64,000 bases of DNA from Coprinopsis marcescibilis (taxonomy: Eukaryota > Basidiomycota > Agaricomycetes > Agaricales > Psathyrellaceae): positions 186,001 to 250,000 of the forward strand of contig ML210153.1 of assembly GCA_004369085.1 (NCBI GenBank), read 5' to 3'. Every line of letters begins with the position of its first letter. Positions within the stretch are counted from its first letter, which is position 1. The position numbers and the translations under genes were made by a program. The notes beneath the pieces are model-generated. The model had not been told where the DNA came from. It searched no databases and saw nothing but the letters and a program-made list of their open reading frames with translations. Below are positions 49,303-59,980 of this stretch, one piece after another.

Positions 49303-49640
49303 TTTGAGAGATGTTGGGGAATGGTCAAAGGGCTTGAACTTTGTTTGAGCTCCAACTCGGTCATTTATTCAAACGCTCATGGCCAAAAGCGATCATCGCG
49401 TCTTCATTTCTCACGGCCTGACAATGGTAATCACTGCAATTGCGCGTGCATTGCGTGCTTCAAACTCTGTAGACAAGTGTCCCTGAATGATAGATTTGCC
49501 AATCAAAAGCGCCAGTCAGTTCACTATCAGTCTCGACGAATCGTGAATACATTGTGGCGCAAGGCATTGCAATCACGCGTGATGATTAAGGGCGCTACAA
49601 ATCGGCGTGAGTCCCTGAGTAATAAGGATCTAAAACATGA
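49303..49640. other. Intergenic, PRX1 promoter and SSU72 3' side
   Basis: No supported gene. Nothing notable beyond promoter-length spacing. Confidence 0.4.
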
Positions 49641-50765
49641 TCAGTAGTAGGCAACAGCGTGCAAAAGGTTATGAGGGTGTTTCTCTTGTTGAACTTCCAA
49701 GATCTTATCAATGTTTTCGTCAATGTCATCCGTCGCTTCGATCTGTGGAAACCCGTCAGGTTGTCTGATTTCAGGGAAGAACCACACTAAGGCAGTGAGG
49801 GCCTCGCCACATACCGCCGCTGCCAAATCCAACATGGCCTTGCCTGCAATTAGAGCTTCTTCATGATTATCTTTGATTTCCATATTAACAACATGGACTG
49901 GTTTGTTGAGCTCGCCGCCGCGGTTCATTAAATCTGATGGGGATATGGCGTTTCAGTCGTTTCGGTTACGAGTCCGAAAGCACATATATATATGAACGCA
50001 CCATCGCAAACCGCATCGAAACAGCGCTCCTCGCATGTAATAACGACATCAGCCGTAGTCCTAGTCTCTTGCCATCTTTCAGGTGCGAGCTTGATGCGTC
50101 TATTTCTGTCTAGCATGGGCAAAAGACCATTCGCCGTGTACCTGGGTCGAGAATAAGCGTAAGAAGAGGCGGGAAGATCAATTGACTTACAGTCGCGGAT
50201 CTTTCGAACTGAGCTCTTCGTAGATAGTATTATATGGCGTTCCGAACGAGTATATGTTCGGTTTGTCTATCGAAGGACCGGGCAGACGAACCGCAGATCC
50301 TGTCCCCGAAGAGATAACTCTATAACCAGCTTTGCTGATAGAGGGGTCTTGCGAACACTCCTCATTGACAACTTCCAAATGCACTTACGACAGGACATTG
50401 TGACCTTCCATGGAGCGGTTCTGCGTACCCACGCCAGAGATGAGCAAGCGATGCAGTTGGGATGGATAAGCACTCACCTGATTGCTCGCGCATACGACGC
50501 AGAAGAGCGGACGGGCCTTGTAGCCATTCATGGGATTTGTTTCCTCATTGACACTTGGCTTGGACTCATCGGTTCGTAGACCGGAGTTTGAAGGTCCTGC
50601 GCTGGAGCTGGCCAAATCCATACTTTGACTAGGCATTGCATTGTTATAGGACTGTTGTTGCGGTGGTCCATGGCTCTGTGGTTGGGGTATTGGGGATTGA
50701 CCTTGCCTCTGCAGCCTGGGATCCGGACGGGCAAAACGTGGGTCGCGAGCTCGTCGGGGATCCAT
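49641..50765 (-). CDS. SSU72: RNA polymerase II CTD phosphatase SSU72
   Basis: Removes phosphate from Ser5 (and Ser7) of the polymerase II C-terminal repeat, as part of the cleavage/polyadenylation machinery. The catalytic CX5R loop is [19 protein letters not shown], with an intron between Q and [77 protein letters not shown] and [16 protein letters not shown] follow, ending LHAVAYY (TGA 49641-49643). The N-terminal 80 or so residues before the core are a Pro/Gln/Arg/Asp-rich extension ([17 protein letters not shown]) absent from yeast and animal SSU72. ATG 50765 is the first in frame. Confidence 0.93.
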
Positions 50766-51545
50766 GGACACTGTGAAAAGGCGTCAATTGATGCTCAGAG
50801 CGCATGAAGCAGTAACATCACAAAAAGCCTCAGCAGTATCTAGAACTATTTGAAGTCATCGTCTCGACCCAGCCTCCGAAGAAGTACTTTTTTGGGTCGA
50901 TGCAGCTTCCACTCTAAATCATCGTCGGCATGAAGAAGTGGCCAACACCCACCTAGAGAATATTTGGGTATACCAGGCTTTGCTACGCGTTGAGTATCCG
51001 AGCTTGTCGTCGTTCTTGTCAAAGCCAAGGCACGACAATAGCCTTGTCCATTGTGGCTTAGGTAAGCATATTCCGGCAGCCTATCAATTTTCTGTGCCCT
51101 TGCGAGTCGACGAGAAAAGGTTTTCAGAAGGGAGTAAAGGACAAAAGCGAGTGTATAGCGCAGGATAGTTTATTAAAGCTGAAATGTAATACAGCATATC
51201 AAAATGTTCATCCTTTTCTATGGCAAGCAGGAGTAAAAAACATCGCCACCCGCCTCAAACATGGACATAATTGCTCTTCCACGAGCACCGCATGGACCAG
51301 AAGTCCAATACAATGCAGGTCCTCAAACTTTGAAAAAACGCGTCCAAAGACTGGTTGTCGTGGTTGAAAAGAAAAGATACACAAGAAATTTGGAGGGCTT
51401 TATATAGGTACGCGCCACGTGAGGCTATCCCCTTTTGCACAAGACCACGACACCCTCACGATGATTCGGCCGTGCCGTCGCTGTCAATGAGAGCTCTACC
51501 CCACACCTTTCTCTTACCGCCTCTTGCATAAATTATAACTTTGCG
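50766..51545. other. Intergenic, divergent SSU72/UFE1 promoter region
   Basis: About 780 bp between two divergent genes. An ORF at 50938-51168 (plus) and one at 51255-51440 (minus) have no recognisable features. An AT-rich CATAAATTATAAC element (about 51527-51539) lies just before the UFE1 start. Confidence 0.4.
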
Positions 51546-52809
51546 ATGCCTTATGTCGACAAAACCAGCGAATTCCGACAGGTTGTCAGCGAAAAGGAGA
51601 CCCAGGTTCCCGAAGCAAAGCGGAGGAAGTTGCATACCAAGTTGTCACCGAAACCCAACGACCACCCTTCTGGAAAGGAATATCTCGATGAAGCCTATAC
51701 GATAGTATGATGTTGCTCCTTCACGAATATCTATAGCACCTGACCTCTTATCAATAGCTAGATCATATTGGCACTCTGACTAGGATGCTAGGAAGCATCC
51801 GGAAGCCTTACCTCAATGTCGACACACGACATCCATCACCGCTATCGCGTCAGGGCTCACGCAACATAGATTTGAACGAGGGGGACGCAGCATGGTCAAA
51901 TATCAAGCATCTCACCAACGAAGAGAGAGACAAGATTGACGTCCAGGCGCGGTACATCTTGCAACAATGCTCCTTGAGGATTAAGGAAATGGAAGTACTC
52001 GAGAAGCGTGTGTCCATCCCGTTCCACCTATGGTTTTCGCACTGACAGCAGCTTTTCTTGCAGGCCGGTCAGAGCTTGTTGCCAGCAAAGTGAACCCCTT
52101 CGTTCGCCTTCTACCTGCGCGGTTGCGCCAAGATGAATCCACCGTGTCCTCGGACGTCATTGCAGCACACCATTCGAGTATAACCTGGTACCTTAACCGC
52201 AGGCTAATGGAAGTCGGCCAAGTGCAAAAGGATTTACAAACAGAACGCGTCAAGCGGGAATTAGAACGGTCAAAGACGCTTGCCTCGGGCGCTACCAGAG
52301 AAGCAGCTTGGGCGGACCCTCAACCGAGTCCACAAAGTCGGTCCACTTGGCTAGGAGAGGCATCCTCAGGTTTCATTGCTGCTACCCTTGGAACCACTAG
52401 CGATTCAAGGCGCCCGTCGCAACCATCCACTCCTCTCCACTACGAATCGTCATTCAATTCTGAAGATGAAGACGACGACTTAGAGTTGTCAGCGTCACAG
52501 ATCCTCCAATTCGAACAAGAAAATGCGGCATTGCTTCAAGACGTTCAAGACACTTTGCAATCAGTACAGCAGGCGGAAGCACGTATACAAGAGATTAGCA
52601 AGTTGCAGGATGAGCTTGTGCAAAATCTGGCCCGTCAAACTGCGCAGACCGACCAACTGTATGAAGACGCCATCGCGACAACCTCAACTGTAGAGAAAAG
52701 TAAAGCTGAGCTGAAGAAAGCGCAGCAACGCGGAAAAGACGGGCGTTTGTTCCTCTTGGTCTTCCTCCTCAGCGCTAGCTTTAGCTTGCTGTTCTTGCAT
52801 TACTATTGA
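51546..52809 (+). CDS. UFE1: ER t-SNARE, syntaxin-18/UFE1 family
   Basis: Qa-SNARE of the ER that receives retrograde Golgi vesicles. It begins MPYVDKTSEFRQVVSEKE, the typical STX18 N-terminus. The second exon starts LDHIGTLTRMLGSIRKPYL and includes LTNEERDKIDVQARYIL. After an intron at about 52006-52063 come SELVASKVNPFV and SSITWYLNRRLMEVGQVQKD. The SNARE coiled coil covers about FEQENAALLQDVQDTLQSV through the central QISKLQDE-type layer to QTDQLYEDA. A C-terminal anchor (LFLLVFLLSASFSLLFLHYY) ends the protein at TGA 52807-52809. Three exons, about 350 residues. It has all parts expected for a functional SNARE. Confidence 0.9.
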
Positions 52810-52902
52810 TACCGGATAGAAAGCATATCATTATATCTGTACACGGGGAAACTATGATATTCGAATAAATATTAGTATAATTGTCCAGACTCTGTCAAGA
52901 TC

Positions 52903-54184
52903 TCAAACGCGGGAGTGCGTTGGTGAAAGTAGGGGAGCATCTTCGTCATAATCCTCTATCGCCTCGGCCGCAAGTTCGTCCGTCTCTGGAGGGATACCTT
53001 GCAAATGTCTAATGTGGCTTTGCACCAGATTATAGACCAGCCTGCAGAAACCAGGTAAGCGGCGTGCACCCGCGTGGCAAAGAAATGAATTGCACCCACC
53101 AGCTGGTAAATATGGCTATAATAATGCCGCCACCCACGAGGAGACCATTGATGATTTTATCGTCTATTAAACATTCAGAAAGACATAAAAAGCAAAGGGA
53201 AATCCGAGGAACATACGGGTGTCCATCCGACCTCGCTGATCCCCATCGGAGAGTGCAGCCATCTTCGATCCGATGAAGACGTGCAGCAACAGTTTTGGGG
53301 AAATGAAACATGTAGCGACCACGAATTGCCAGAGTTTGACTGGCTCGATCGACTGCGTCAAGGAGAAATGAGAATCGGCGCCAATACACGATCATTATTG
53401 ATAGGAAAGACGCACCGCGAACAGAGAATTTGCGTATACCCATGGTGGAAATGGGGATACACGAATGAGAATAATAAGAGGTAGACCTTTAGACCGCTAC
53501 AACACGAGTGCTTGATTAACGTGGGGCCAGCGGATCTCGGCAAATGTGGGTACGTACAACTACGGCTTCTAGTGCTTGCCACTTTTCGTTCTGCGCAGAC
53601 CATGCTCGAATCCTTTGGCTGAACAGAAGGCGCAGCACGGTGAAGACCAACGCTGAGCCGAGAAGGGAACCGGCGATGGCGATGTAAAACCCCTTCATAC
53701 CGTAGGCAAAGCCGCAAAGTGTAACAAGGGTGGTGTGGCCGATGAAAGGTGGAAATGAAATCAAGACTGGCGAGTATGAGAACTTTTTAGTTGTGAACAG
53801 CAGTTTGCTGAGAGATTTCCGTACTCATAGCGGCGATTATACCGAGCCAACCGAGACGTGTCGCAGCCAACAGTTTCGCTTGGTCATAGAGAAACTGCGC
53901 TATGCGTGAGGGCGTCACAATGAAGACAAATGCTCCTGAGGTGCAGGGTTAATGAGTAAGAGGTAAGGCGTTGAGGTCGGGTATGTGATTTCACCAAAAG
54001 CAACATAAAACAGGACCAGGAGCCAGATGAAGACCTGAAGAAGTAAGAGTGAGCTGGAGAACTGGAGAATAAGGGATTAACGTATTACCTTGCCGAAGAC
54101 ATGAAGTTTATGGTATCGTTGTATAGCTGAGGTGATAAGCCATTTGAGGAGATTCCAGGGTCTGCTAACAGATGTAGCAGCCAT
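52903..54184 (-). CDS. TVP38: Golgi membrane protein TVP38 (VTT/DedA domain)
   Basis: Multi-pass late-Golgi protein of the SNARE-associated/VTT family; relatives include TMEM41 and VMP1-type scramblases. It starts MAATSVSRPWNLLKWLI (ATG 54184), then VFIWLLVLFYVAFG and IVTPSRIAQFLYDQAKLL. The VTT core is ISFPPFIGHTTLVTLCGFAY, then GFYIAIAGSLLGSALVF and GLPLIILIRISPFPPWVYAN, typical of TVP38. SIEPVKLWQFVVATCFISPK and INGLLVGGGIIIAIFTSW follow. An acidic cytosolic tail (AIEDYDEDAPLLSPTHSRV) contains a dileucine-type signal (DAPLL). About six exons. Stop TGA 52903-52905. Confidence 0.9.
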
Positions 54185-54326
54185 GACTGCTGGGGCGAAC
54201 GAACCTCAGACACCGTAGCAGCGTAGCAGATGCGTAATGACCCAACGCCGCATCATCCGGTCCGCGTATGCACACGTGCCCAACGCGACACGCCAACTTG
54301 CTTCCGACCGCCAACACAGCGCTACC
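54185..54326. promoter_or_regulatory. Shared divergent promoter of TVP38 and LOA1
   Basis: 142 bp between starts of two endomembrane genes. A perfect CACGTG lies at 54273-54278, near the centre. It could serve a bHLH factor for both genes; this is inference. Confidence 0.45.
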
Positions 54327-55777
54327 ATGGAAAAGTTTAGCGCCTACAGAGTCAGTTATCAACACATTTCGCTCTATACTCCAACTAACTTTGAATACAG
54401 GATGCGGGCACTGGAATTCAAGTAATCTACTTGTCTGCTCAACCTGACTTTCCAATCTAATCCTTTTCTTCAGCCTTTTCTAACGCCAGTCCCTCCTGCA
54501 ACCTCTGACATTCTAGCCAAGCTCAGTTTGCCTATTCGATACGCTCTCGCACTTGTACGAACTGCATTGATTTTAGCTCTGTCGCTTGTGTATCTCATTC
54601 TGGTCCACGGCGTTGGCTTGCTATTGGTTTGTCGGGGTCCCCTACTTGAACAGCGAATGCATTGACTGATAGGTTGGAATTCACAGGCGCCCATACCACC
54701 GCTATACAATCTGGTAACCCATCTGCTGACATTTATTCTCGGTCGCTCCGCCCTTCTCGTCCTTGGCCTTTTCTGGATCCCTGTCGAATACACGTCGAGG
54801 AAGCGAGGGTGAGTGCCATCATTCTGTCTCCACAAAAGAAGCCAATTTAGTCTCCTCAGGAAAAAGATACAAGATATCTCAGGGTGGAATCCCAAAGCCG
54901 GAGATCTCATTGTCTCTAACTGGTCTTCATGGGTCGAGGTAGTTTGGCTAGCAATCAGGTGCATACCATCAACCTCTGGACACGGAGCCCCTGACCTTAC
55001 ACCGGACCAGGTTCAACCCCATCTTCGTTCTCCCAATCCCAGAGAAGGAAATTATAAAACCAGCCTCGACACAAGGATCACCTATTGGGTATAAACCAGG
55101 CAGACGGACAGGTACAGGCTCGGCCAACATCGAGCAAGCTGCGCGGACCACGTCACCTCGCGTGCCTATCGCTGGATTCAAGCAAGTGTCTATGTGGAGT
55201 ATGATCGCCTCCACTGGGTACGCCCCCAGTCGAAATACCCTAGAAACCACACAGACTCTTGAAGATATTCGAAAGGCTGCCGGAAGACCAATTGTCGTCT
55301 TTCCAGAATGCACAACCAGCAATGGGAGAGGCCTGCTTCGTTTCGCCGACGTGTTTGGCCTTTCAGTCCCTGTAAAAAACTTCAACGTTTTTGTTTTGTC
55401 CGTGCGGTATGTGTCACACATTTATGCAATTTTTTTGAATAATAACTCTTGCGAACAGATACGACCCCCCAACACCCTTGACTCCAACACTCTCCCACTC
55501 AATTCCATCCAATTTCCTCAATCCGCTTCCCCATTTATTTGGGCTCACCACCTCCCTCGTTCCACTTACGATCTCGATTCGTCTGCTCCCGCTTTCCGAG
55601 TCGCCTAGTTCTCGGCTCTTTGTCGCAAGCGAAGTCCTTGCTGGTAACCCAGATGAAGACCAGCTCGCAGAAAGCTGCGCTGCCATAATTGCACAGATCG
55701 GCAAACTTAAGCGGACAGGAATGGGATGGGAAGACAAGTCGAGTCTATTAGACCTTCATTACAATAGAGCGAAATAG
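54327..55777 (+). CDS. LOA1: Lysophosphatidic acid acyltransferase LOA1/VPS66-type
   Basis: PlsC-like acyltransferase of the ER and lipid droplets that makes phosphatidic acid. It starts MEKFSAYRDAG (ATG 54327). Two hydrophobic segments follow: IRYALALVRTALILALSLVY and LVTHLLTFILGRSALLVLGL. The acyltransferase region has VSNWSSWVEVVWLAIRF (where the classical HX4D would lie, as in Loa1), NPIFVLP, GSPIGYKPGRRTGTGS, and the substrate-binding block IVVFPECTTSNGRGLLRF. The C-terminal region (about 55460-55777) contains HLFGLTTSLVPLTISIRLLP and ends DLHYNRAK. About six exons. The NWSSWVE signature separates it from AGPAT enzymes that have NHxxxxD. Confidence 0.86.
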
Positions 55778-56120
55778 CGTTATCGCTATTTTCTATTTTG
55801 ATGATATACATAACATCGTGCTAATACTTGTAAAAAACTGTCGTGCAATGGATAAGTAACTAAACGGAAACATGCGAGCAATGCGGATATAATGGATATG
55901 GATGCAGTTTATGGATTCTAGGTCGAAAATGAGTTGATGATGCAGCAGTGAATTGAGTGATGACCCTCGTCGTCTATTGGAATGCCGACACAAGAGGCTT
56001 AACTCGTGGCGAAAGTTATTGGCTTTGATGATCCTGACGGAGGACTTCAACTTCCGCACACCCCAACCACATCCATACAAATGACAACGTACCCGCTTAA
56101 CCTCTAGACTTTTAGATCTA
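55778..56120. other. Intergenic between convergent genes
   Basis: AT-rich 3' flanks of LOA1 and the RNA-binding protein gene. No gene seen. Confidence 0.4.
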
Positions 56121-57645
56121 TTAGATCCAACTAACTTGGCCACGATTGTAGTTTTGGTGGAAAGCCATTCCCGTTCCCGAATGGATATCGTGGCCCCGAT
56201 GCACAGCAGAGTTCACGGAGTCACTGAAGATGAACGGACGATCGGCCGGATCGTAGCGTGGAGGGTCCTCGTCGGGGTAGTATGAGACATTTACGTTCCC
56301 CGTTTGAGGTGCCTCATAACGAGGGATGTACATCGCACTGTAAGGTTTAGAAGCAGCGATCCCGGGATGCGTGCTTTGCCCAAACCCGTTTTCGTCCTGT
56401 TCCGTTCGAGAGGGGTCGTATCTGTGAGTGTAGGCATCACCGCAGGCCATGGAAATTGTGGAACCGAAGCTAGAGTAGCAATCCCTGGGGGTGGCATGCA
56501 TTGAGCCCTCATACGAGGCTTGGTGTTGATGGCGGGCACTCCGAGATTGTTCGCACTCGATGGAGGTATTTGATCGAGTGCGAGAGAAGGGGTAAGGAGT
56601 GCTCCTTCTCCGTTCGTTGGAAACCTAAATACGCGGAATTAGGCACATGCCTCGCATAAAAAGAAAATGCAGTTTCACCGAAGAATAGCTTATAACGCGG
56701 ACAGTTTCTCCCCCGAGGTCCTTACCGTCAAGCGTCCTAATGGCATATTCCGCGTCGTTCTTGGTAAAATACTCGATGAACCTGGTCTCAATAAGCCTCG
56801 CACCGATACAGTGAGAGCGAAGTAGTTACCCTCGAGAAGAGTCACTAGTATCCAGATCGCAGAACGCAACCAGGCACCCGGTAGAACGACCAAAATCTTT
56901 CAACTCCTGTCGATCGGAGCCATCAAGATCCGTCAATATATGCGCGACTTCCGAAAAACATACAGCGTACCTGCCATCTTATATCCTCGGGTAGCCCAGT
57001 CACGACAACGGGGTGACGCGACAGGCCTCCGCGATTACTGGAGGTTCTGAGAACTGTTATATATAGGCATCACAGATGAATCTCTTGAGATTACCGCGGA
57101 GACCTATAATCTCTTTGGGATCCGTCTCTCATGGCAGCTATATCCTTTCGCAGTGGTTTTGCGTACTGGATGAGGACATCTGAAGGCGTTGGGGTCATCC
57201 CTCCGCCCTACGCCAAGCTTGAGAAACGCTCTCGTACCTTGTCCAAGCAAAGGAGCGCCTCGATATGTGTCAAAAACGCGAACGGCATCCTTCGGACGGT
57301 CAAACGCAGCCCCAGACAAGAAACGATGCATACTGACCTCCTCTGCTTCAAATTCGACAAACGCGTAATCTTCACTGTCATGAGCCTTTCCTCCTTCCAA
57401 TCGACAAGCTACTAAACTCACTGTGAACGAATTTGACTTCGCTAATTTTGCCGTAGGTGGAGAGATGCTATGAAAACATGAGAAAAGGTAGGTGTATGCG
57501 TTGGTATCAGAAAGTGCCTCAGATAAACTGTCTGGGGTTATGTCTTTGGCCAGCCCTGGCAGAACGGTGTCGGTGAATGCGCGTTTGTAACCTTGTCGAC
57601 TCACTCACCTCGCAAGTACAGACGCTTAGTGGGCTGGTAGGCCAT
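56121..57645 (-). CDS. SR-like RNA-binding protein with RRM and pseudo-RRM (Npl3/SRSF1 type)
   Basis: Two RNA-binding domains. RRM1 starts at residue 6: RLYLRGLAKDITPDSLSE (RNP2 LYLRGL), HLSTYGKISEVKFVH, then DYAFVEFEAEEDAVRVFD (RNP1). The second domain, HPVVVTGLPEDIRWQELKDF, carries the WQxLKD heptad that marks SR-protein pseudo-RRMs, then LVAFCDLDTS and FIEYFTKNDAEYAIRTLDGK. The C-terminal part (about 56121-56630) is Pro/Tyr/Asp-rich and has no RS or RGG repeats, unlike Npl3 or SRSF1. Joining SLSE to HLSTYG needs an intron with a GC donor (GAG|GCACTT); no GT donor keeps frame. About nine exons. ATG 57645; TAA 56121-56123. Confidence 0.83.
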
Positions 57646-57973
57646 GGTCGGTAAAGGAAGAGAGAGAGAGGGTAGTCGTTCAGTGAAGGCAGAGAGAGAA
57701 GGATTAAATAATATTATCTGGCATTAGAGCTCCGCACTAGCGTCGAAACCCTCAAGATGTGTCAATCATTCGCTGATGTCATTTACCAAACCCGGAGGTC
57801 CCATTTCTCGATATGGGTTCAGGAAAAATGGCTCGGACCGCATAGGAGAACGTATTTTCATTAGATTTGGGATAGATGGTTATTTCCATGGCCATTCGTT
57901 TGGCCAGATAAACTAAAGTTTGGCCTTGGGCTGGGAAGAGAAACTCAGGAATGGCTCCTTCAAAGAGAGTAAT
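57646..57973. other. Intergenic, SR-like gene promoter and PLP enzyme 3' side
   Basis: A purine-rich tract GGAAGAGAGAGAGAGGG lies at about 57656-57672, just upstream of the SR-like gene (on its template, a CT-rich tract). No gene seen. Confidence 0.45.
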
Positions 57974-59675
57974 TCACTGTACCTGAGAGATTTTGATGAA
58001 TGCCTGGCGTAGGTCAGCTTTGAGATCCTGTAAACTTCATCAGAGAGAGATACACCGGGTTCGAAAGGCAGGGTAAACTTACCTCGACATCCTCAACACC
58101 AATGCTGAGACGGATCAACCTAGGATCCGCCTTAGTGTCACTGTTGATACGCCTCTCGACAAGCGATTCAACACCACCTAGGCTCGTTGCGGGCTACATT
58201 GTGAATGTTTACACGCAGGAATGACAATCACTGAGTTGGGCACTTACGACGAAATACTTCAGCGCAAACTGAAAGTTTTGTGCCAGATCTCCGTCCCGTA
58301 GCTGGGAAGAATCATGAATGATTAAAAGGCCAGCAAGCTGGAGAGGTTGGGAAACAGACGCCACTTACCATGATAGAAAAAGTCGCAGGGTACCCACCTG
58401 CCATCTGTTGGCTAGGTTCGAAGCCCCGTGCATCCTTACCCTGAAGGGACGAATGCCAAACCTTGGTAACGGTACCGCCAGGAATGCCATCATAGCATTG
58501 CCCAACAGGTGTCGAGACAATTCCTTGAAGCCAACGAGCAATTTCAGTCGCGCTCTCGGATTGCCTTGGTACACGCAAGTGAAGCGTCTTCAAAGATCGA
58601 AGGAGCAGCCATGCTTCCAAGGAGCCCATCATGAGACCCATGTAAGTTCTATCATTGAATAGCTGATCAAAACATTTGAGAAGTACGCCGGTAGATAACG
58701 TGAAGGTCATACCTTCTCCCACTCTTGTTTCGTTGTGACAACCAAGACACCCGCCAGAAGGTCGGAGTGTCCGCCGAAATATTTAGTACCGGAGTGGAGA
58801 ATTCTGCAAGTCCCAGATGTTATAAGTTGACCATATCGAGTACTTTGCATGACTCACATGTCTGCGCCGAACTTGAATGGGTACTGGAGAGGAGGAGGAC
58901 CGAATGTCGAATCAATCAACAACTTTCCGCCAACCTTGTGAATCTAAAGCCAACCATGAGCATATTGTCCTTGGGAGAGAATGGAATATGCAACGACTTT
59001 GTCTGCGTAAAACTTGATGTCCTTCGATTCTCCGGTTGGGTTGAGTGGGCTTTCAAGCCAACAAATGTCTCCAGGCTGATATTCGTCGTCCAAGTCAATA
59101 ACGGGCAGATTGGCGCCATTGTGCTTCCGAAAGATTTCAATGCTTTGGTGGCAGCCGTGATAGCCTTCCCTGATAGCAATGCGCTTGGGCTGTAGCGCTA
59201 CGAGAGCCTATCGATAATTTACGTATTAGACGGGCCACAGTCCCCGCGACCAGCGTTGAACATACAGCATATGCAGCTCCCAACCCCGAAGAATACGTGA
59301 TTGCATATCCATCCTACAGTTTCGTGTCACATCCCTTGATTTAGGATTAGAGAAAAGTGCGAATAAGTACCAGGATCTTGCTAAGGATGTGCTCAGCCCG
59401 TGTGCTGTTATCCTGTGTGTACCTCGAATACACATGTCGACGAGGGTTGCGGAAATCTGCGATATCACCCCAGCCATTTTCCGGCGTTCTAAATGCTTTA
59501 GTTAAGCGGCAGTAGCTATATTCAGCGAGACAGACAGAGTACGATATATGATGGTTGGACACATACTGGTGGTGACGGAAATGGAAGGCGCGACTTCGAA
59601 ACGCTTCGAGGATCCTGTAACGGTGGCATCACCGTGAATCAGAACAGTGCCGTTCAATTTGGGCTTCCCGGACAT
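57974..59675 (-). CDS. Cys/Met-metabolism PLP-dependent enzyme (cystathionine gamma-synthase/lyase-like)
   Basis: Fold-type I PLP enzyme. It starts MSGKPKLNGTVLIHGDATV (ATG 59675), then HVYSRYTQDNSTRAEHIL, the substrate/PLP phosphate-binding region, and AITYSSGLGAAYAALVALQP. REGYHGCHQSIEIFRKH and WLESPLNPTGESKDI precede LLIDSTFGPPPLQYPF with the PLP-pyridine Asp. The Schiff-base lysine is in ILHSGTKYFGGHSDLLAG (about 58770-58800). The C-terminal domain has MGSLEAWLLLRSLKTL and ATSLGGVESLVE..RLIRLSIGVEDVEDL. About nine exons, roughly 420 residues. It resembles the fungal subgroup around yeast YHR112C rather than the classic STR2 or CYS3, so the exact reaction is uncertain. Stop TGA 57974-57976. 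Confidence 0.87.
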
Positions 59676-59980
59676 TATAGCACGGCAAATGAGAGAGTGG
59701 CTTTGAGGATTCGTTGGTGGTTAGTTATGCAGGAGAAAGCAAGGGACTTTCGCTAAGCACTTGCACCTTCTGAGCTAACGATGACACCACTCTTCCGAAG
59801 CTAAGTAATCACAACCGGGGTCCCCGGCGAACCCGTAGGCAATAGTAAATTTGTAATCGTAGAATCGACCAAAGATACATGCGAAATATACAAAAATACA
59901 ATATAACTACTTGATACATGCAACTATGTAGAACTAATAAAGATAATATGGCAGGGAGTGATGCTACATAAACTGACATG
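59676..59980. other. Intergenic, PLP enzyme promoter and zinc-cluster factor 3' side
   Basis: About 305 bp, AT-rich on the right. No gene seen. Confidence 0.4.
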
